The position numbers were made by a program, and so were the translations under genes. This document shows positions 28,837 through 37,467 of a DNA stretch of 46,175 nucleotides, one piece after another (position 1 is the stretch's first letter; the number at the start of each line of letters is the position of its first letter). Source of the DNA: Prochlorococcus sp. AG-335-I21 (GTDB lineage: Bacteria > Cyanobacteriota > Cyanobacteriia > PCC-6307 > Cyanobiaceae); NCBI GenBank assembly GCA_003282225.1, contig QBZO01000003.1, positions 1 through 46,175 of the forward strand, written 5' to 3'. The notes under the pieces are model-generated. The model did no database searches. It saw nothing but the letters and a program-made list of their open reading frames with translations, and was not told the DNA's origin.

Positions 28837-28899
28837 TAGCAAAAATTGATTGGTGTACTTGATGATTAATAAAAATAAAATGGTGGAAAAAAAATTATA

Positions 28900-28950
28900 A
28901 ATGTTGATAGATTTGAACCAATAGAATTCTATTTTTTAGTTATCAACATT
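28900..28950. repeat. 10-bp inverted repeat within the candidate origin
   Basis: AATGTTGATA (28900-28909) and its exact reverse complement TATCAACATT (28941-28950) are separated by 31 bases. Each arm contains a DnaA-box-like TTATCAACA/TGTTGATAG core, so the repeat may be a pair of oppositely oriented weak DnaA boxes rather than a hairpin. Confidence 0.6.
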
Positions 28951-29031
28951 ATTTTTTTTATTTCGATAGTTATTCAACAGTTTCTAGCAGATTTTAAAGT
29001 ATTTCCACAGTCACTTTTATTTTTGGCTTAG

Positions 29032-30135
29032 TTAGTATCCCAAAATTTTTGTTATGTTTTTTAACGAAGGTTCAATATTTTTCTGAAAAATAGCATCATT
29101 ATTTTTAATTGCACAATCTGGATCTTTTAATCCATTACCTGTCAAAACACAAACTATTGTTGATTCTTTTTTTATTCTGTTTTTATTTTTTATAAGTCCT
29201 GCCAATGAAGCTGCACTTGCCGGTTCACAAAAAATACCTTCTTTTGCAAGCATTTTATAAGCTTCAATAATCTCTTTGTCAGTTACAGATTGAAAATCTC
29301 CTTTACTCTCTTTTTTAACGATTTTTGCTTTATCTCTATTTACAGGATTTCCAATTCGAATAGCTGTTGCAATTGTCTCAGGATCTTGAACTATAATATT
29401 CTTCACTAAAGGTGCAGATCCTTCAGATTGAAATCCCATCATAAGTGGTAATTTTAAATTTTTCTTAATTTTTGCATATTCTTTAAAACCCAGCCAATAA
29501 GCGGTTATATTACCAGCATTTCCCATTGGTATACATAGCCAGTCAGGAGCAATACCTAAGTCATCTATTATTTCAAATGCTGCAGTCTTTTGACCTTGTA
29601 TTCGGTAAGGATTAACAGAATTTACAAGATTTATCGGATATTCGGAAGATAATTTCCTGACAATTTCTAAAGCTTTGTCAAAATTACCTTGTATTGATAT
29701 GATTTCTGCTCCATACATTAAAGCCTGAGCAAGTTTTCCTTGAGCTACATATCCATCTGGAATTAATACATAAGATTTTAAACCACCTCTTGAAGCATAA
29801 GCAGCTGCAGCTGCAGAAGTATTTCCTGTACTAGCGCATATTACTGCTTCACTTCCTTCTTCTTTTGCTTTACTTATTGCCATCGTCATTCCTCTGTCCT
29901 TGAAAGAACCAGTAGGGTTAAGACCATCATACTTTAAATAAACTTTAGTATCGTTTCCAATTAAATCACTAATTGATTCGCTGAAAATAAGAGGAGTATT
30001 CCCTTCATTTAAAGATATGATGGGAGTCTTAGAAGATACTGGTAGATATTGTTTATATGCATTGATTAATCCTGGCCATCTTTTTTTCCTGTAATTAAAA
30101 GAAAATTTGTTTTTAATTTTATTTAATATTGACAT
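29032..30135 (-). CDS. thrC: Threonine synthase
   Basis: ThrC converts O-phosphohomoserine to threonine with pyridoxal phosphate. The 367-residue enzyme is of the shorter bacterial/archaeal class. The PLP lysine is in TGSFKDRGM, and further motifs are [20 protein letters not shown], the phosphate-binding [26 protein letters not shown] and [12 protein letters not shown]. It closes the minus-strand string ABC1 kinase - DUF1400 protein - thrC, with 6 bases between it and the DUF1400 gene. Its 3' end faces the candidate origin. Confidence 0.96.
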   Translation of the reverse strand: MSILNKIKNKFSFNYRKKRWPGLINAYKQYLPVSSKTPIISLNEGNTPLIFSESISDLIGNDTKVYLKYDGLNPTGSFKDRGMTMAISKAKEEGSEAVICASTGNTSAAAAAYASRGGLKSYVLIPDGYVAQGKLAQALMYGAEIISIQGNFDKALEIVRKLSSEYPINLVNSVNPYRIQGQKTAAFEIIDDLGIAPDWLCIPMGNAGNITAYWLGFKEYAKIKKNLKLPLMMGFQSEGSAPLVKNIIVQDPETIATAIRIGNPVNRDKAKIVKKESKGDFQSVTDKEIIEAYKMLAKEGIFCEPASAASLAGLIKNKNRIKKESTIVCVLTGNGLKDPDCAIKNNDAIFQKNIEPSLKNITKILGY

Positions 30136-30141
30136 AGTTAC

Positions 30142-30714
30142 TTAATTGTTTTTAATCTTTTCTAAGGGCTTGCTGGTGAAGAAATCTAATAATTCTGATA
30201 TTGATTGTACTTTATTCATAACTTTACTTAAAGCGTTTACGTTTAAAATAACAGTTTTAGTTGGATAACTTTCAAAAAAACTCACAAGATTTATTTTTCC
30301 GTTCCCAGTATATAAACCTTTTATAACACTAGATCTTAGGGCTAACATACCTGTTCTTTCATCATTTGTGTTAGGGGTGTGAAGTATTGACGAAAGTCTA
30401 TTTAAAAAGACATTACCTATTTCGGAATATACTAATTTACTTGCAATAGTTACAGGTATTTCAAAAGTGTTATTCAATATTGATTGAATCTTTTCATCTG
30501 AAGAACCAGTTGCGTTTAATATTTTTCTTAATGATTTTGATGAATTGCCGCTTTCAGCGAAAGTTTTTAAAGAATCGACAGTTACTGTTCTTGAAAAAAT
30601 ACTGTATGTAATTTTAATTTTTTCCGCAGATTGAGCTTTAGGAGTATCAAAAAAAATTTGATTAGTAAATAATATTAAAAAAATTCTAGGAATTATACGT
30701 TTTGAAAATTTCAT
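30142..30714 (-). CDS. Exported DUF1400-like protein, no hydrolase domain
   Basis: A 190-residue protein with a signal-like N-terminus (hydrophobic residues about 8-22, possible cleavage near AQSAE). The rest, from IKITYSIFSRTVTVDSLKTF on, resembles DUF1400, the module that precedes an alpha/beta hydrolase in some cyanobacterial proteins. Here the chain stops after this module and no catalytic GxSxG hydrolase part is present. The ATG follows the TAA of the ABC1 kinase gene without any spacer, and thrC begins 6 bases after its stop. The biochemical role is unknown. Confidence 0.78.
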   Translation of the reverse strand: MKFSKRIIPRIFLILFTNQIFFDTPKAQSAEKIKITYSIFSRTVTVDSLKTFAESGNSSKSLRKILNATGSSDEKIQSILNNTFEIPVTIASKLVYSEIGNVFLNRLSSILHTPNTNDERTGMLALRSSVIKGLYTGNGKINLVSFFESYPTKTVILNVNALSKVMNKVQSISELLDFFTSKPLEKIKNN

Positions 30715-32568
30715 TTATATTGTTGCACCAGCAGCAATTTTTACGAGTCTCACTACACTTTTTTCTGTTACTTTTTTCGCTATTTGAAAGCTAATTTCTT
30801 TTGTATACGGCTCATTTATAAGTCTTGGCAATCTTTTTAAAAAGATATCAATAGAAAAGCCTGGTATCTTTTGTATGATCTCTAAAAAGTTCTTGAACGG
30901 TTTAATAGATAATATTAAATCATTTATGTTGTTGTCTTTGGCAATATTTAATTGTATTGATTTCGGAAGATAATTATTGACGCTTTTTAATAAATTTAAA
31001 CCTATCAAGTCTATTTGACTAGTCAAACCATTAATAATTTCATCTCTTAGAAATCCACCTTTTGGAGAAAATAGGAGATTTATAACTTCATCAAGAAGTT
31101 TTTCTAAATCGAGATTAGTTTGTTTTGCAGCATTAGAAAGTAAATCTTCTAATCTGTCCCATTTAAATTGTTTGTTATCAAAAAGCATTTCTTTTAAACT
31201 CTCTCTTAATTGAGGATCAGGGTCCTCCATTAATCTTCTTGCAAAATAGGGATAAGCCGCACCAAGTATTTTAAAGTTAGGATCAACACTTAAAGCAATT
31301 CCTTCTAAAGTTAGTAGTGATCTAATAATAAGAGCATAATATGGAGGTAATTGAAAGGGAAATTTATACATAACACCTGACATGTCGTCAGTTACACTTT
31401 TGAAATCCATTTTTGATACACCAAGCTCTACTGCATTTACAAATACATCTTGAAAAGCTGGAACAATAGGTTCAAGATTAACTTCTTTCGAAAGAAAACC
31501 TAACTTAACGAAATCTTGAGATAATTTATCAAAATTTTTATTTACAAGATGAACTACTGCTTGAATTAAACCAGATCTGGAGCTTTTAGTAACTTCACTC
31601 ATCATCCCGAAATCTAAATAACATAACCTTCCATCTTCCAAAGCCAATAAATTGCCTGGATGTGGGTCAGCATGAAAAAAACCATGCTCTAATAATTGCT
31701 CTAAACTACACTGCACTCCAATTTCAATCATTTCATCAGGATCAATACCTAAATTTTTAACGCCCTCAAGATTAGTTAGCTTTGTTCCATCTATCCATTC
31801 CATGGTTAACACTCTTCGTGAGGTGGTTTCTTTATAAATTTTTGGAACAGCAATTTTAGAGTTATGAAGATGCAGATTTCTAAATTTTTCAGCATTTTCA
31901 GCTTCATTTAAATAATCCATCTCTTCAAAAACTCTCTTTCCCAATTCATCAATTAAAGCAACAAGATCGCTTCTTATTAGTCCAATATTGTTTTTTAACC
32001 AATTAGCAATATTTCTTACTATATATAAATCAAGTGTGATTTGTTCTCTTAAACCTGGTCTTTGAACTTTTACAGCTACAATTTCTTTATTTTTGAGAAC
32101 AGCTTTATGAACTTGTCCTAAAGAGGCTGCGGAGATAGGTTCCTTATCGATGGTTAAAAAAACTTCATCAATTTTTTTATTCAAATCTTCTTCTATTAAT
32201 TCCATTGCCTTATTTCCATCAAATCCTGGTAATTGATCTTGTAGCTCAGATAACTCTTCAAGAAGAATGACAGGAATAATGTCTGGTCTGGTTGATAAAG
32301 CTTGCCCTGCTTTAACGAATGCAGGGCCTAATTCAACTAATAAACTCGTTAGTTGTTTTGCTCTAAACCTTGCTTTTGATTCTTTTTTTAATTGTCCGGT
32401 TAATTTATCCCACCCAACTGAAATAATATATGAAAATATTGGGATTAAGGTTTGGTAAAGTCTTTTGAATAGTCGACTAGGATTTTTTTGATAAATTTTA
32501 GAGATTATTTCAGGATCATATTTTAGTAATCCTGATGCTTCTATAAAATCCGTATAATCTTCATTCAT
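30715..32568 (-). CDS. ABC1/UbiB-family atypical kinase
   Basis: A 617-residue member of the ABC1/UbiB (ADCK) family. Family-specific motifs are the KxGQ segment FVKAGQALSTRPDIIP, the Ala-rich loop ISAASLGQVHKAV, the lysine in VAVKVQRPG, HADPHPGNLL and the metal-binding LDFGMM. Relatives act as ATPases or kinases in quinone, tocopherol or plastoquinone metabolism and often sit at membranes or plastoglobules; the substrate here is unknown. The last 150 residues are a poorly conserved extension. It is followed directly (no spacer) by the DUF1400 gene and divergent from recN. Confidence 0.92.
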   Translation of the reverse strand: MNEDYTDFIEASGLLKYDPEIISKIYQKNPSRLFKRLYQTLIPIFSYIISVGWDKLTGQLKKESKARFRAKQLTSLLVELGPAFVKAGQALSTRPDIIPVILLEELSELQDQLPGFDGNKAMELIEEDLNKKIDEVFLTIDKEPISAASLGQVHKAVLKNKEIVAVKVQRPGLREQITLDLYIVRNIANWLKNNIGLIRSDLVALIDELGKRVFEEMDYLNEAENAEKFRNLHLHNSKIAVPKIYKETTSRRVLTMEWIDGTKLTNLEGVKNLGIDPDEMIEIGVQCSLEQLLEHGFFHADPHPGNLLALEDGRLCYLDFGMMSEVTKSSRSGLIQAVVHLVNKNFDKLSQDFVKLGFLSKEVNLEPIVPAFQDVFVNAVELGVSKMDFKSVTDDMSGVMYKFPFQLPPYYALIIRSLLTLEGIALSVDPNFKILGAAYPYFARRLMEDPDPQLRESLKEMLFDNKQFKWDRLEDLLSNAAKQTNLDLEKLLDEVINLLFSPKGGFLRDEIINGLTSQIDLIGLNLLKSVNNYLPKSIQLNIAKDNNINDLILSIKPFKNFLEIIQKIPGFSIDIFLKRLPRLINEPYTKEISFQIAKKVTEKSVVRLVKIAAGATI

Positions 32569-32637
32569 AACTTTATTTATTTAAACCCTTTTATTTTCTT
32601 CAAAAAGAAGTTAATTTTTTTGTATGAAAGAATTATC

Positions 32638-34317
32638 ATGTTAATACAATTAACTTTAAAAAATATTGCCTTAATAGAGATTATAGAAATTAATTTCGAA
32701 AAAGGTTTGAATATTTTTACTGGAGATTCAGGATCAGGAAAATCACTGATTTTAGATTCTTTAAATGTTTTGTTCGGTGGGTCTAATATACCTTTAAAGC
32801 ACTTAATACGTCCAGGAAAAGAGGAATGTTTAATTGAGGCGAAATTTTCAAATTCTTCGCAAGTTACTGATTGGTTTTTGAGAAATGGTTTTTACAATAT
32901 TTCTGGAGAAATTTTCGTAAAAAGAAAATCTTATGTAAAAAATAATAAAATTCATTCAAAGTATACAATAAATAATTTTTCTATTAGTAAAAAGCTTTTG
33001 GAACAGCTTGGTTTACTATTAGTAGATTTTGCTGGTCAATCTGATAGTTTTTTATATGATGATCAAGAATATAAAAAATCAATAATTGATGATTTAGGTT
33101 CCAAAAAATTAAAGTTGATAAATTTTCAAATTAAATCTTCATGGCAGGAATTTCAGATTCTTAGAAAAAGAAGAGAAGATAAAATGCAATCATTCAAAAA
33201 GAAAGAAGAAAATAATTTTGCGATAAAAGAAATGTATAAAATCTTGGAGGAAGCTAATTTAAATTCAAGCAATGAAATTTTTGAATTACAATCAAAGGAA
33301 TTGCGTCTTTCAAATAATTTTGATATCAATCACTCCATACAAGTATCACTTGATAATCTAAATAGTTTTAAAAATGAGGCTCCATCGGTAAGCCATTTAA
33401 TTGCTCAATCAATTAAGCAATTAAGTAAAGTTACTCAATTTGATTCAAAGATTAAGGATATATATGAAAATTTAATAAATATTCAAAATGATTTAGAGAA
33501 TTTAATTTTTGCTTTAGAAGAATATTCGGAAAAACTCGAGAATGGGGATAATAATTTAGAAGAAATTCAAAAAAGATTATTTTACTTGCAAAATTTAGAG
33601 CGAACTTTCTCTTTAGAACTTCCAAAATTGATTATGAAGAAAGACGAATTAAAAACATTTGTAGATACAAATTTATTTGAGGAAGAAATTAAGAAGCTGG
33701 ATATTCAAATTAACAAATCGCAAGCTAATTTAAATACTCTTTTTGAGATACAGTCTTTTCAAAGAAGAGAAACGGCAAATCAACTTCAAGATTCTGTAAT
33801 TTCCATTTTGAAAAATTTAGGTTTAGAAAATGCAGATTTTTTAATTGATTTCTCAAAAGTTCCACCTTCTCCAGAAGGCAATGAAAATATAGAATTTCTC
33901 TTTTCTGCAAATCCTGATCAAAAGTTAGCCCCATTATCTAAAGTTATTTCCGGTGGAGAAATGTCAAGATTTTTATTAGCAATAAAATCTAGTATTTCAA
34001 AAAAACCTAATACGTTTTTTTTAGATGAAATTGATAATGGTTTAAGTGGAAAATCATTATATTCTTTAGTTGATCTAATAAAAGTGACTGCACAGGAAAG
34101 GCAGGTTTTGTGTATTACTCATCAACCTTTTTTAGCAGCAACTGGAAATACTCATTTTAAAGTAAAGAAAAATGTTATTAATGGAATAACTTTTACTTCT
34201 ATCTCGAAATTAATTACAAAAAAAGAACGACAAAACGAGCTAATTGAACTTATAGGTGGTGGTTTCAGTGAAGCAAATAATTATGCATCGACACTTATAG
34301 ACAGAGCAGCCGCATAA
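32638..34317 (+). CDS. recN: DNA repair protein RecN
   Basis: RecN is an SMC-like ATPase that acts early in recombinational repair of double-strand breaks. The N-terminal Walker A reads TGDSGSGKSLIL, a long coiled coil fills about residues 150-370, and the C-terminal half of the ATPase has ISGGEMSRFLLAIKS (signature) and FFLDEIDNGLSGKS (Walker B). I prefer the ATG at 32638, which gives MLIQLTLKNIALIE as in other RecN proteins; an in-frame TTG at 32620 would add six residues. uvrA follows 54 bases later, so two repair genes are neighbours. Confidence 0.95.
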   Translation: MLIQLTLKNIALIEIIEINFEKGLNIFTGDSGSGKSLILDSLNVLFGGSNIPLKHLIRPGKEECLIEAKFSNSSQVTDWFLRNGFYNISGEIFVKRKSYVKNNKIHSKYTINNFSISKKLLEQLGLLLVDFAGQSDSFLYDDQEYKKSIIDDLGSKKLKLINFQIKSSWQEFQILRKRREDKMQSFKKKEENNFAIKEMYKILEEANLNSSNEIFELQSKELRLSNNFDINHSIQVSLDNLNSFKNEAPSVSHLIAQSIKQLSKVTQFDSKIKDIYENLINIQNDLENLIFALEEYSEKLENGDNNLEEIQKRLFYLQNLERTFSLELPKLIMKKDELKTFVDTNLFEEEIKKLDIQINKSQANLNTLFEIQSFQRRETANQLQDSVISILKNLGLENADFLIDFSKVPPSPEGNENIEFLFSANPDQKLAPLSKVISGGEMSRFLLAIKSSISKKPNTFFLDEIDNGLSGKSLYSLVDLIKVTAQERQVLCITHQPFLAATGNTHFKVKKNVINGITFTSISKLITKKERQNELIELIGGGFSEANNYASTLIDRAAA

Positions 34318-34371
34318 ATAAAAAAAATTCCACTATAATAAGTGTTCTTTAAATCATTTTAAGATTTAAGC

Positions 34372-37272
34372 ATGGTAAAAAAAAATATTGGTATTAATGA
34401 AGATAATTCAATTAAGATTCGAGGTGCTCGACAACATAATTTAAAAAATATAGATTTAACTCTTCCAAGAAATAAATTTATTGTTTTCACAGGTGTCAGC
34501 GGTAGTGGCAAGAGCTCTTTGGCTTTTGATACTATTTTTGCTGAAGGTCAAAGGAGATATGTAGAAAGTCTTTCTGCTTACGCAAGACAATTTCTAGGTC
34601 AAGTTGATAAACCTGATGTAGATAATATTGAGGGCTTATCTCCTGCTATATCCATAGATCAAAAATCAACGAGTCATAATCCTCGATCAACCGTTGGAAC
34701 TGTAACTGAGATACAAGATTATTTAAGATTATTATTTGGGCGAGCAGGAGAACCTCATTGTCACCATTGTGGTTTACCTATTGCTCCTCAAACAATTGAT
34801 GAAATGGTTGATCAAATAGTTTTGCTCCCTGAAGGAACAAGATATCAATTACTTGCACCAGTTGTAAGAGGTAAAAAAGGAACTCATGCAAAATTACTTA
34901 GTGGATTAGCAGCAGAAGGCTATGCTCGAGTAAGAATTAATGGTGAAGTAAGAGAACTTGCAGATAGTATTGAATTAGACAAAAATCATACTCACAATAT
35001 TGAGGTAGTAGTTGATCGATTGATTGCGAGAGACGGAATCCAGGAAAGATTGAATGATTCTTTACAAACTTGTCTTAAAAGAGGGGATGGACTTTCTATC
35101 GTAGAAGTTGTTCCAAAAAAAGGAGAAACTCTACCTCCGAATTTAGATAAAGAAAAGTTATATTCAGAGAATTATGCATGTCCAATTCACGGATCTATTG
35201 TTGAAGAGTTGTCTCCAAGACTATTTTCTTTTAACAGTCCCTACGGTGCATGCTCTGATTGTCATGGTATTGGATATTTAAAAAAATTTACTGCAGATAG
35301 AGTAATACCTGATACTTCTTTACCTGTTTATGCGGCTATAGCTCCCTGGAGTGAAAAAGATAATACTTATTATTTTTCATTACTTTATTCAGTTGGCCAA
35401 GCTTATGGTTTTGAATTGAAAACTCCATGGAAAGATTTAAGTGATTTACAAAAAAATGTCTTACTTTCTGGATCTGATAAGCCAATTGTAATTCAAGCGG
35501 ATAGTCGTTTTAAGGGTTCTAGTGGTTTCGAAAGACCTTTTGAAGGAATCTTGCCAATTTTAGAAAGGCAATTTACCGAAACTAATGGAGAATTAGTTAA
35601 GCAAAAGCTCGAAAAATATTTAGAATTGGTCCCTTGTAAAACGTGTTCTGGTAAAAGACTAAAACCAGAAGCACTTGCCGTTACGATTGGACCATACAAT
35701 ATTACTGATTTGACCTCTATTAGCGTCTCAGAAACTTTATTGTATATTGAGAAAATAATGGGGTTAAGTAAAAATATAAAAGACAATATTTTTTTATCTG
35801 AGAAACAGAAACAAATAGGTGAACTAGTTTTAAAAGAAATTCGACTGCGTTTAAAGTTTTTAATTAATGTCGGTTTAGATTATTTAACTTTAGATAGACC
35901 AGCAATGACTCTATCAGGAGGAGAAGCACAACGTATAAGATTAGCAACTCAAATCGGAGCTGGCTTAACTGGTGTTTTATATGTATTGGATGAACCTAGT
36001 ATTGGTTTACACCAAAGAGATAATGATAGATTGCTTGAAACATTAAAAAGTCTAAGAGATTTGGGAAATACTCTTGTTGTTGTTGAACATGATGAAGATA
36101 CTATGAAATCAGCTGATTATTTAGTAGATATTGGCCCAGGTGCAGGAGTTTATGGGGGAGAAATTATTGCAAAAGGTACATTTCAAGATGTTTTAAATTC
36201 AAAGAAGTCATTAACGGGAGCATATCTTAGTGGAAGAAAATCGATTCCTACTCCCAAAGAACGTAGATCTTCAGTCAAGAAAAGTTTAATTTTAAATAAC
36301 TGCGTTAAAAATAATTTAAAAGACATATCCGTGGAATTTCCTTTGGGGAGATTAGTTTCGGTAACAGGAGTGAGTGGAAGTGGAAAAAGTACATTAGTTA
36401 ATGAATTATTACATCCTGCGCTTAGTCATTCTCTTGGTTTCAAAGTACCTTTCCCTAAAGGAGTTAAAGAGTTAAAAGGGATAAAAGCTATAGATAAGGT
36501 AATTGTTATTGACCAATCTCCTATTGGAAGAACACCTAGATCAAACCCTGCAACTTATACAGGGGCTTTTGATCCAATTAGACAGTTATTTACTGCGACT
36601 GTAGAAGCTAAAGCCAGAGGTTATCAAGCTGGGCAATTTAGCTTTAATGTAAAAGGAGGTAGATGTGAAGCTTGTCGAGGACAAGGAGTAAATGTAATTG
36701 AAATGAATTTTTTACCTGATGTTTATGTTCAATGCGATGTGTGCAAGGGAGCCCGTTTTAATAGAGAAACTCTTCAAGTTAAATATAAAGGCTTTAATAT
36801 TTCTGATGTTTTAGAAATGACCGTTGAGCAGGCGGCAGAAACTTTTTCCGTGATTCCGCAAGCAGCTGATAGATTATCCACATTAGTTGATGTAGGGCTT
36901 GGTTACGTCAAGTTGGGCCAGCCAGCTCCAACATTATCTGGCGGCGAAGCACAAAGAGTAAAATTAGCAACTGAGTTATCTAAAAGAGCTACTGGAAAAA
37001 CTTTGTATTTGATTGATGAGCCAACAACTGGGTTAAGTTTTTATGATGTTCATAAATTAATGGATGTTATTCAACGTTTAGTAGATAAAGGTAATTCCGT
37101 AGTTGTTATTGAGCATAATTTGGACGTTATTAGATGTTCAGACTGGATAATTGATCTTGGACCTGATGGAGGTGATAAAGGTGGAGAGATTATAGTCGAG
37201 GGTACACCTGAAGATGTTGCTAAACATTCAATAAGTTATACAGCTAAATACTTAAAAGAAGCTCTAAAATAA
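34372..37272 (+). CDS. uvrA: Excinuclease ABC subunit A
   Basis: UvrA is the damage-recognition ATPase of nucleotide excision repair, working with UvrB. The 966-residue protein has two ABC ATPase modules: Walker A GVSGSGKSSLAFDT and GVSGSGKSTLVNE, and signatures LSGGEAQRIRLATQ and LSGGEAQRVKLATE. Zinc motifs are seen in CHHCG, CSDCHG, CKTCSG and CEACRGQG...CDVC. It lies downstream of recN. A weak AT-rich hairpin with a T run follows at 37360-37386. Confidence 0.98.
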   Translation: MVKKNIGINEDNSIKIRGARQHNLKNIDLTLPRNKFIVFTGVSGSGKSSLAFDTIFAEGQRRYVESLSAYARQFLGQVDKPDVDNIEGLSPAISIDQKSTSHNPRSTVGTVTEIQDYLRLLFGRAGEPHCHHCGLPIAPQTIDEMVDQIVLLPEGTRYQLLAPVVRGKKGTHAKLLSGLAAEGYARVRINGEVRELADSIELDKNHTHNIEVVVDRLIARDGIQERLNDSLQTCLKRGDGLSIVEVVPKKGETLPPNLDKEKLYSENYACPIHGSIVEELSPRLFSFNSPYGACSDCHGIGYLKKFTADRVIPDTSLPVYAAIAPWSEKDNTYYFSLLYSVGQAYGFELKTPWKDLSDLQKNVLLSGSDKPIVIQADSRFKGSSGFERPFEGILPILERQFTETNGELVKQKLEKYLELVPCKTCSGKRLKPEALAVTIGPYNITDLTSISVSETLLYIEKIMGLSKNIKDNIFLSEKQKQIGELVLKEIRLRLKFLINVGLDYLTLDRPAMTLSGGEAQRIRLATQIGAGLTGVLYVLDEPSIGLHQRDNDRLLETLKSLRDLGNTLVVVEHDEDTMKSADYLVDIGPGAGVYGGEIIAKGTFQDVLNSKKSLTGAYLSGRKSIPTPKERRSSVKKSLILNNCVKNNLKDISVEFPLGRLVSVTGVSGSGKSTLVNELLHPALSHSLGFKVPFPKGVKELKGIKAIDKVIVIDQSPIGRTPRSNPATYTGAFDPIRQLFTATVEAKARGYQAGQFSFNVKGGRCEACRGQGVNVIEMNFLPDVYVQCDVCKGARFNRETLQVKYKGFNISDVLEMTVEQAAETFSVIPQAADRLSTLVDVGLGYVKLGQPAPTLSGGEAQRVKLATELSKRATGKTLYLIDEPTTGLSFYDVHKLMDVIQRLVDKGNSVVVIEHNLDVIRCSDWIIDLGPDGGDKGGEIIVEGTPEDVAKHSISYTAKYLKEALK

Positions 37273-37359
37273 GCTTTTAATCAGTTATATTTCTTCGTAT
37301 TGTTAATATATAACTTGTAAAATCATCTTTTTATCAAGTTGGAAAAAATCAGCCATAGC

Positions 37360-37386
37360 TTAACTTTTAGTAGTTAAAACTTTTTT
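37360..37386 (+). terminator. Possible uvrA terminator
   Basis: TTAACT and AGTTAA form a perfect 6-pair stem around a 6-base loop (37360-37377), followed by AAC and six T residues (37381-37386). It lies 87 bases past the uvrA stop in the 195-base gap before the SPS-like gene. The stem is AT-rich and thus weak, so this is tentative. Confidence 0.4.
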
Positions 37387-37467
37387 AAAATAATAAATCA
37401 TAATGCTTTCTTAATATTTCTATGTTTAAATCCAATGTATTAGTAATAATGTATTCAAAAGCGCTAA

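Larger units (their letters stand above)
28687..29031. other. Candidate chromosomal replication origin (oriC) beside dnaN
   Basis: This is the only stretch over 300 bases without a gene. It is very AT-rich and holds a group of DnaA-box-like 9-mers close to TTTTCCACA/TTATCCACA: TGTGGAAAC (28819), TGTGGAAAA (28828), GGTGGAAAA (28882), TGTTGATAG (28902), TTATCAACA (28940) and ATTTCCACA (29001). An inverted repeat joins two of them, and an AT-rich run lies between. Position next to dnaN fits bacterial and cyanobacterial origins. It must also contain the dnaN promoter. The evidence is sequence pattern only; function is inferred. Confidence 0.65.
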
